Origin: Bythopirellula goksoeyrii
Lineage (GTDB): Bacteria; Planctomycetota; Planctomycetia; Pirellulales; Lacipirellulaceae
Length of the DNA stretch: 64,000 nucleotides
NCBI RefSeq assembly: GCF_008065115.1
Contig: NZ_CP042913.1
Coordinates: 4,847,257 to 4,911,256 of the forward strand
Direction of reading: 5' to 3'
The first letter of the stretch is position 1; every line of letters begins with the position of its first letter. The notes beneath the pieces are model-generated. The model saw nothing but the letters and a program-made list of their open reading frames with translations. It searched no databases and was not told the origin of the DNA. Shown piece after piece: positions 61,855-64,000 of this stretch. Position numbers and translations under genes: made by a program.

Positions 61855-63177
61855 ATGGTATCTCCACCCACAAGTATCAACCTTCGGATTGCAATATTCT
61901 CCGCTTTGTCGGCAGCAACGCTACTGTTTACATGTGGACCAGTCAGCGCCCAGATAGACTTCGAACGCCCCCCGATCAACTATTCTACAGCCACACCAGA
62001 CAATCCTGTGTCGCGTTTGCAAGCTCGCTTGGATAGCGGCGAGGTAGAATTAACCTACGACGAAAATCGTGGCTACCTGGCATCGGTACTTGAACAACTG
62101 GGTATTTCACCCTCATCACAGATGCTTGTTTTCTCCAAAACGAGCTTCCAACCTCAGAAAATATCTCCGCGCCGACCTCGTGCCGTCTATTTTGGCGAAG
62201 ATGCCTATGTGGGCTGGGTTCAAAGGGGAGACGTGCTAGAAATCTCGACGGTAGACCCTCAGTTGGGTGCAGTCTTCTATACTCTGGAACAGAAGGCGGC
62301 AGCGAAACCGACTCTTGTACAAGACCGAGGGCAATGCATCGTCTGCCACGCATCTTCACGTACCGCCGATGTGCCAGGGCATCTGGTGCGCTCGGTCTAC
62401 CCTGCCCCGTCAGGCCAGCCGTATTTTGGTGCTGGGACTTTCACGACCGACGATCGCAGTCCCTTTCACGAACGATGGGGGGGCTGGTATGTCACCGGCA
62501 CCCACGGCAAGGAACGGCACATGGGCAACGTCGTAGTGCAAGGCAAAGACGATCCAGAAGAACTTGATCGAGAGGCGGGAGCCAACGTCACCGACCTCAG
62601 CGAACTGCTAAACACCTCCCCCTATTTAGCTTCTCACAGCGATATTGTGGCGTTGATGGTCCTAGAGCATCAGACAAGGATGCACAACCTCATCACCCGC
62701 GCTAATTTCGAAACGCGTGCTGCCTGCCACTACGACCGCATCATGAACAAGGCCTTGGAGCGCCCACTCGACCAACGCAGCGAATCGACCGAGCGCAGAA
62801 TCGCTGCCGTGGTCGAAAAGCTGATCGATGGCCTATTGTTTGTCGACGAATATCCCTTGAATGATCCCATCGAAGGGAGCTCGACATTTTCTCAAGAATT
62901 TTCCGAAATTGGCCCGCAAGATTCTCAGGGCAGATCACTCCGCCAGCTTGATCTCTCTCAGAGGTTGATGAAGTATCCCTGCAGTTATCTGATCTATTCC
63001 GAGCCGTTTGCAGGAATTCCTGTCGCAACACAAGAACAAATCTACCGCCGTTTGTACGACATCCTGAGCGGTACCGATACGAACGAAAAGTATGCTCACC
63101 TAACTTCTGCCGACCGCCGAGCGATTCTCGAAATCCTGCGGGAAACCAAAACCGATTTACCCGATTACTGGAAATAG
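61855..63177 (+). CDS. Secreted single-haem c-type protein, unknown function
   Basis: The product has 440 residues. Residues 1-32 are a signal peptide ending GPVSA. C161-I-V-C164-H165 is the only c-haem motif. A conserved-looking block, SPFHERWGGWYVTGTHGKERHMGNVV, follows the haem site and is rich in His, Trp and Gly. A CHYDR motif near 290 has a lone cysteine-histidine pair. The remaining C-terminal part is helical. I do not recognise a characterised family. It starts 40 bases after the Rrf2 gene and is followed 18 bases later by another haem-protein gene, so all three are probably cotranscribed. Confidence 0.8.
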   Translation: MVSPPTSINLRIAIFSALSAATLLFTCGPVSAQIDFERPPINYSTATPDNPVSRLQARLDSGEVELTYDENRGYLASVLEQLGISPSSQMLVFSKTSFQPQKISPRRPRAVYFGEDAYVGWVQRGDVLEISTVDPQLGAVFYTLEQKAAAKPTLVQDRGQCIVCHASSRTADVPGHLVRSVYPAPSGQPYFGAGTFTTDDRSPFHERWGGWYVTGTHGKERHMGNVVVQGKDDPEELDREAGANVTDLSELLNTSPYLASHSDIVALMVLEHQTRMHNLITRANFETRAACHYDRIMNKALERPLDQRSESTERRIAAVVEKLIDGLLFVDEYPLNDPIEGSSTFSQEFSEIGPQDSQGRSLRQLDLSQRLMKYPCSYLIYSEPFAGIPVATQEQIYRRLYDILSGTDTNEKYAHLTSADRRAILEILRETKTDLPDYWK

Positions 63178-63195
63178 ACAATCAAAGGAACTGAA

Positions 63196-63738
63196 ATGAA
63201 AACTGTGTTAGCGCCTGCTCTCTGCCTGACAATTACCCTGGCGATCTCTCTGGCCTTGGCCACTGAGAAGGAACAACCCATTGCCAACTCGAGTGACAAC
63301 GCCTCGCCAGCAGCTGTCGAGCAAGCCAGGGAGACTGTCGCCATGCTGGACAACATCTACAAGCAGGTGATTGTCCTGATCACCGATAAATACGTTCACG
63401 ATACCGACGATTTCGCAGCCGGCAGCGCGGCTGTCCTGCTGTTCAAGAACATCTCTGAGAACGGTTCCCATACAGTGCGGCTGATCGACGCCACCGGCGA
63501 ACCCTACAACCCGGACAACATCGCGGGCGACGACTTCGAGCGTGAAGCCCTCAAGCAAATCAAGGCTGGCAAGCAGACCTACGACCAAGTCGAGGCCAAA
63601 GATGGCAAACAGTTCTTACGATCCATGACCCCGGTACCTGTCGTCATGGAGCGCTGCATCATGTGCCACGACCACTATGGAGACGTAGAAAAGGGCGAAC
63701 CCATCGGCGCGATCAGCTACACGATTCCGCTGGAGTGA
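63196..63738 (+). CDS. Tll0287-like (DUF3365) haem-binding protein
   Basis: The product has 180 residues, with AAGGAAC before the ATG. A signal peptide is at about 1-22. The domain shows DGKQFLRSMTPVPVVMERCIMCHDHYGD with the haem motif C154-I-M-C-H158, and ends EPIGAISYTIPLE, the typical DUF3365 ending. The fold is PAS-like with a c-type haem near the C-terminus, as in Tll0287 and in redox-sensing histidine kinases. Here it is a free-standing secreted domain. It may sense redox or gas, or pass electrons to the neighbouring haem protein. Confidence 0.9.
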   Translation: MKTVLAPALCLTITLAISLALATEKEQPIANSSDNASPAAVEQARETVAMLDNIYKQVIVLITDKYVHDTDDFAAGSAAVLLFKNISENGSHTVRLIDATGEPYNPDNIAGDDFEREALKQIKAGKQTYDQVEAKDGKQFLRSMTPVPVVMERCIMCHDHYGDVEKGEPIGAISYTIPLE

Positions 63739-64000
63739 GGCCAACCATTGCCTTCAAAAGGTGCACTATTAGCTCCCTTCGCCAGTTGCAATGGTGTTCA
63801 CGACTGATTTCGAAAAGAGTCCGCTGCCTCCAAGCAGACAACAGCCTCGTGGCAAGGTTATACTTTTGCCAGATGGATCAGCATCACCCAGTGCTGGAGT
63901 GCCAATTGCGGTTCGAGCCGGCGGGCATGGACACCTCCCGCACGAAAACTGTTCGTCCATTTGGCCGATTTGAGGCCAATTCGACCTCAGTTCCGGACGA
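63739..64000. other. End of window, no gene supported
   Basis: The final 262 bases hold only short frames on both strands without a ribosome-binding site or recognisable motif. A gene on either strand may lie beyond the edge. Confidence 0.4.

Noticed and set aside
63791-63973. Plus-strand frame of 60 codons at the window end
   Set aside because: No ribosome-binding site or family resemblance, and an equally long frame exists on the other strand.
1-64000. tRNA, rRNA and CRISPR search by eye
   Set aside because: No T-loop GTTCRANNC context with matching acceptor stems, no rRNA-like block and no regular repeat-spacer pattern was found; a covariance search could still reveal small RNAs.

Overview
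The window is a piece of a planctomycete chromosome, most likely from the order Pirellulales. The basis is a set of gene families typical of that group: a DUF1549/DUF1553 cytochrome-c-domain protein (PSD1 type) paired with a DUF1501 protein, a DUF1559 pseudopilin-like protein, a TIGR03000-repeat protein, several PEP-CTERM secreted proteins, an HTTM membrane protein and an AroD-AroE fusion. Base composition looks moderate in GC and even throughout. I saw no rRNA, tRNA, CRISPR array, prophage or transposase gene. Most coding is on the minus strand.

Layout. 1-5.1 kb: secreted and surface proteins (a zinc-metalloprotease-like protein cut by the window edge, a DUF1559 protein, two related PEP-CTERM proteins). 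5.6-13.2 kb: an aspartic-protease-like protein, pdxA, an HTTM pair, a TIGR03000 protein, an exported PIMT-type methyltransferase and a class V aminotransferase. 13.2-21.9 kb: a MITE-like palindrome, coaD, an ABC exporter, a ParE/RelE-type toxin-antitoxin pair, a second exported methyltransferase, a Gfo/Idh/MocA oxidoreductase, a probable lipoprotein and holA. 22-24.5 kb: an HxlR regulator divergent from an isochorismatase-like/DoxX/pirin operon. 24.9-31 kb: a PEP-CTERM matrixin-like protease, a four-gene ABC-2 transporter operon and a second toxin-antitoxin pair. 31-44.6 kb: an EF-G-like GTPase, hisA and hisH, an OmpA-like lipoprotein, a prepilin peptidase, aroK, aroDE, mutL and a sigma-54 two-component pair. 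44.8-54.5 kb: the DUF1501/PSD1 pair, pnp, rpsO and an outer-membrane porin. 54.5-55.2 kb: a small protein and an HNH nuclease gene broken by two stop codons.

The most unusual part is 55.3-63.7 kb. A minus-strand operon encodes a NarI/DsrM-like membrane cytochrome b candidate, a NapA/NarB-type molybdopterin enzyme without a signal peptide, a protein with four [4Fe-4S] motifs, a membrane-anchored Rieske protein, a small two-helix membrane protein and a TDT/SLAC1-family anion channel. An Rrf2 regulator and two single-haem secreted proteins are transcribed divergently. Together they look like a membrane-spanning electron-transfer module joining a cytoplasmic molybdoenzyme to a Rieske centre on the other side of the membrane. 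Its substrate cannot be read from the sequence; nitrate is the first candidate.

Intergenic regions carry many palindromes, including a dispersed TGTCATCCCGAGG family at three sites. One copy supplies the last codons of hisH.
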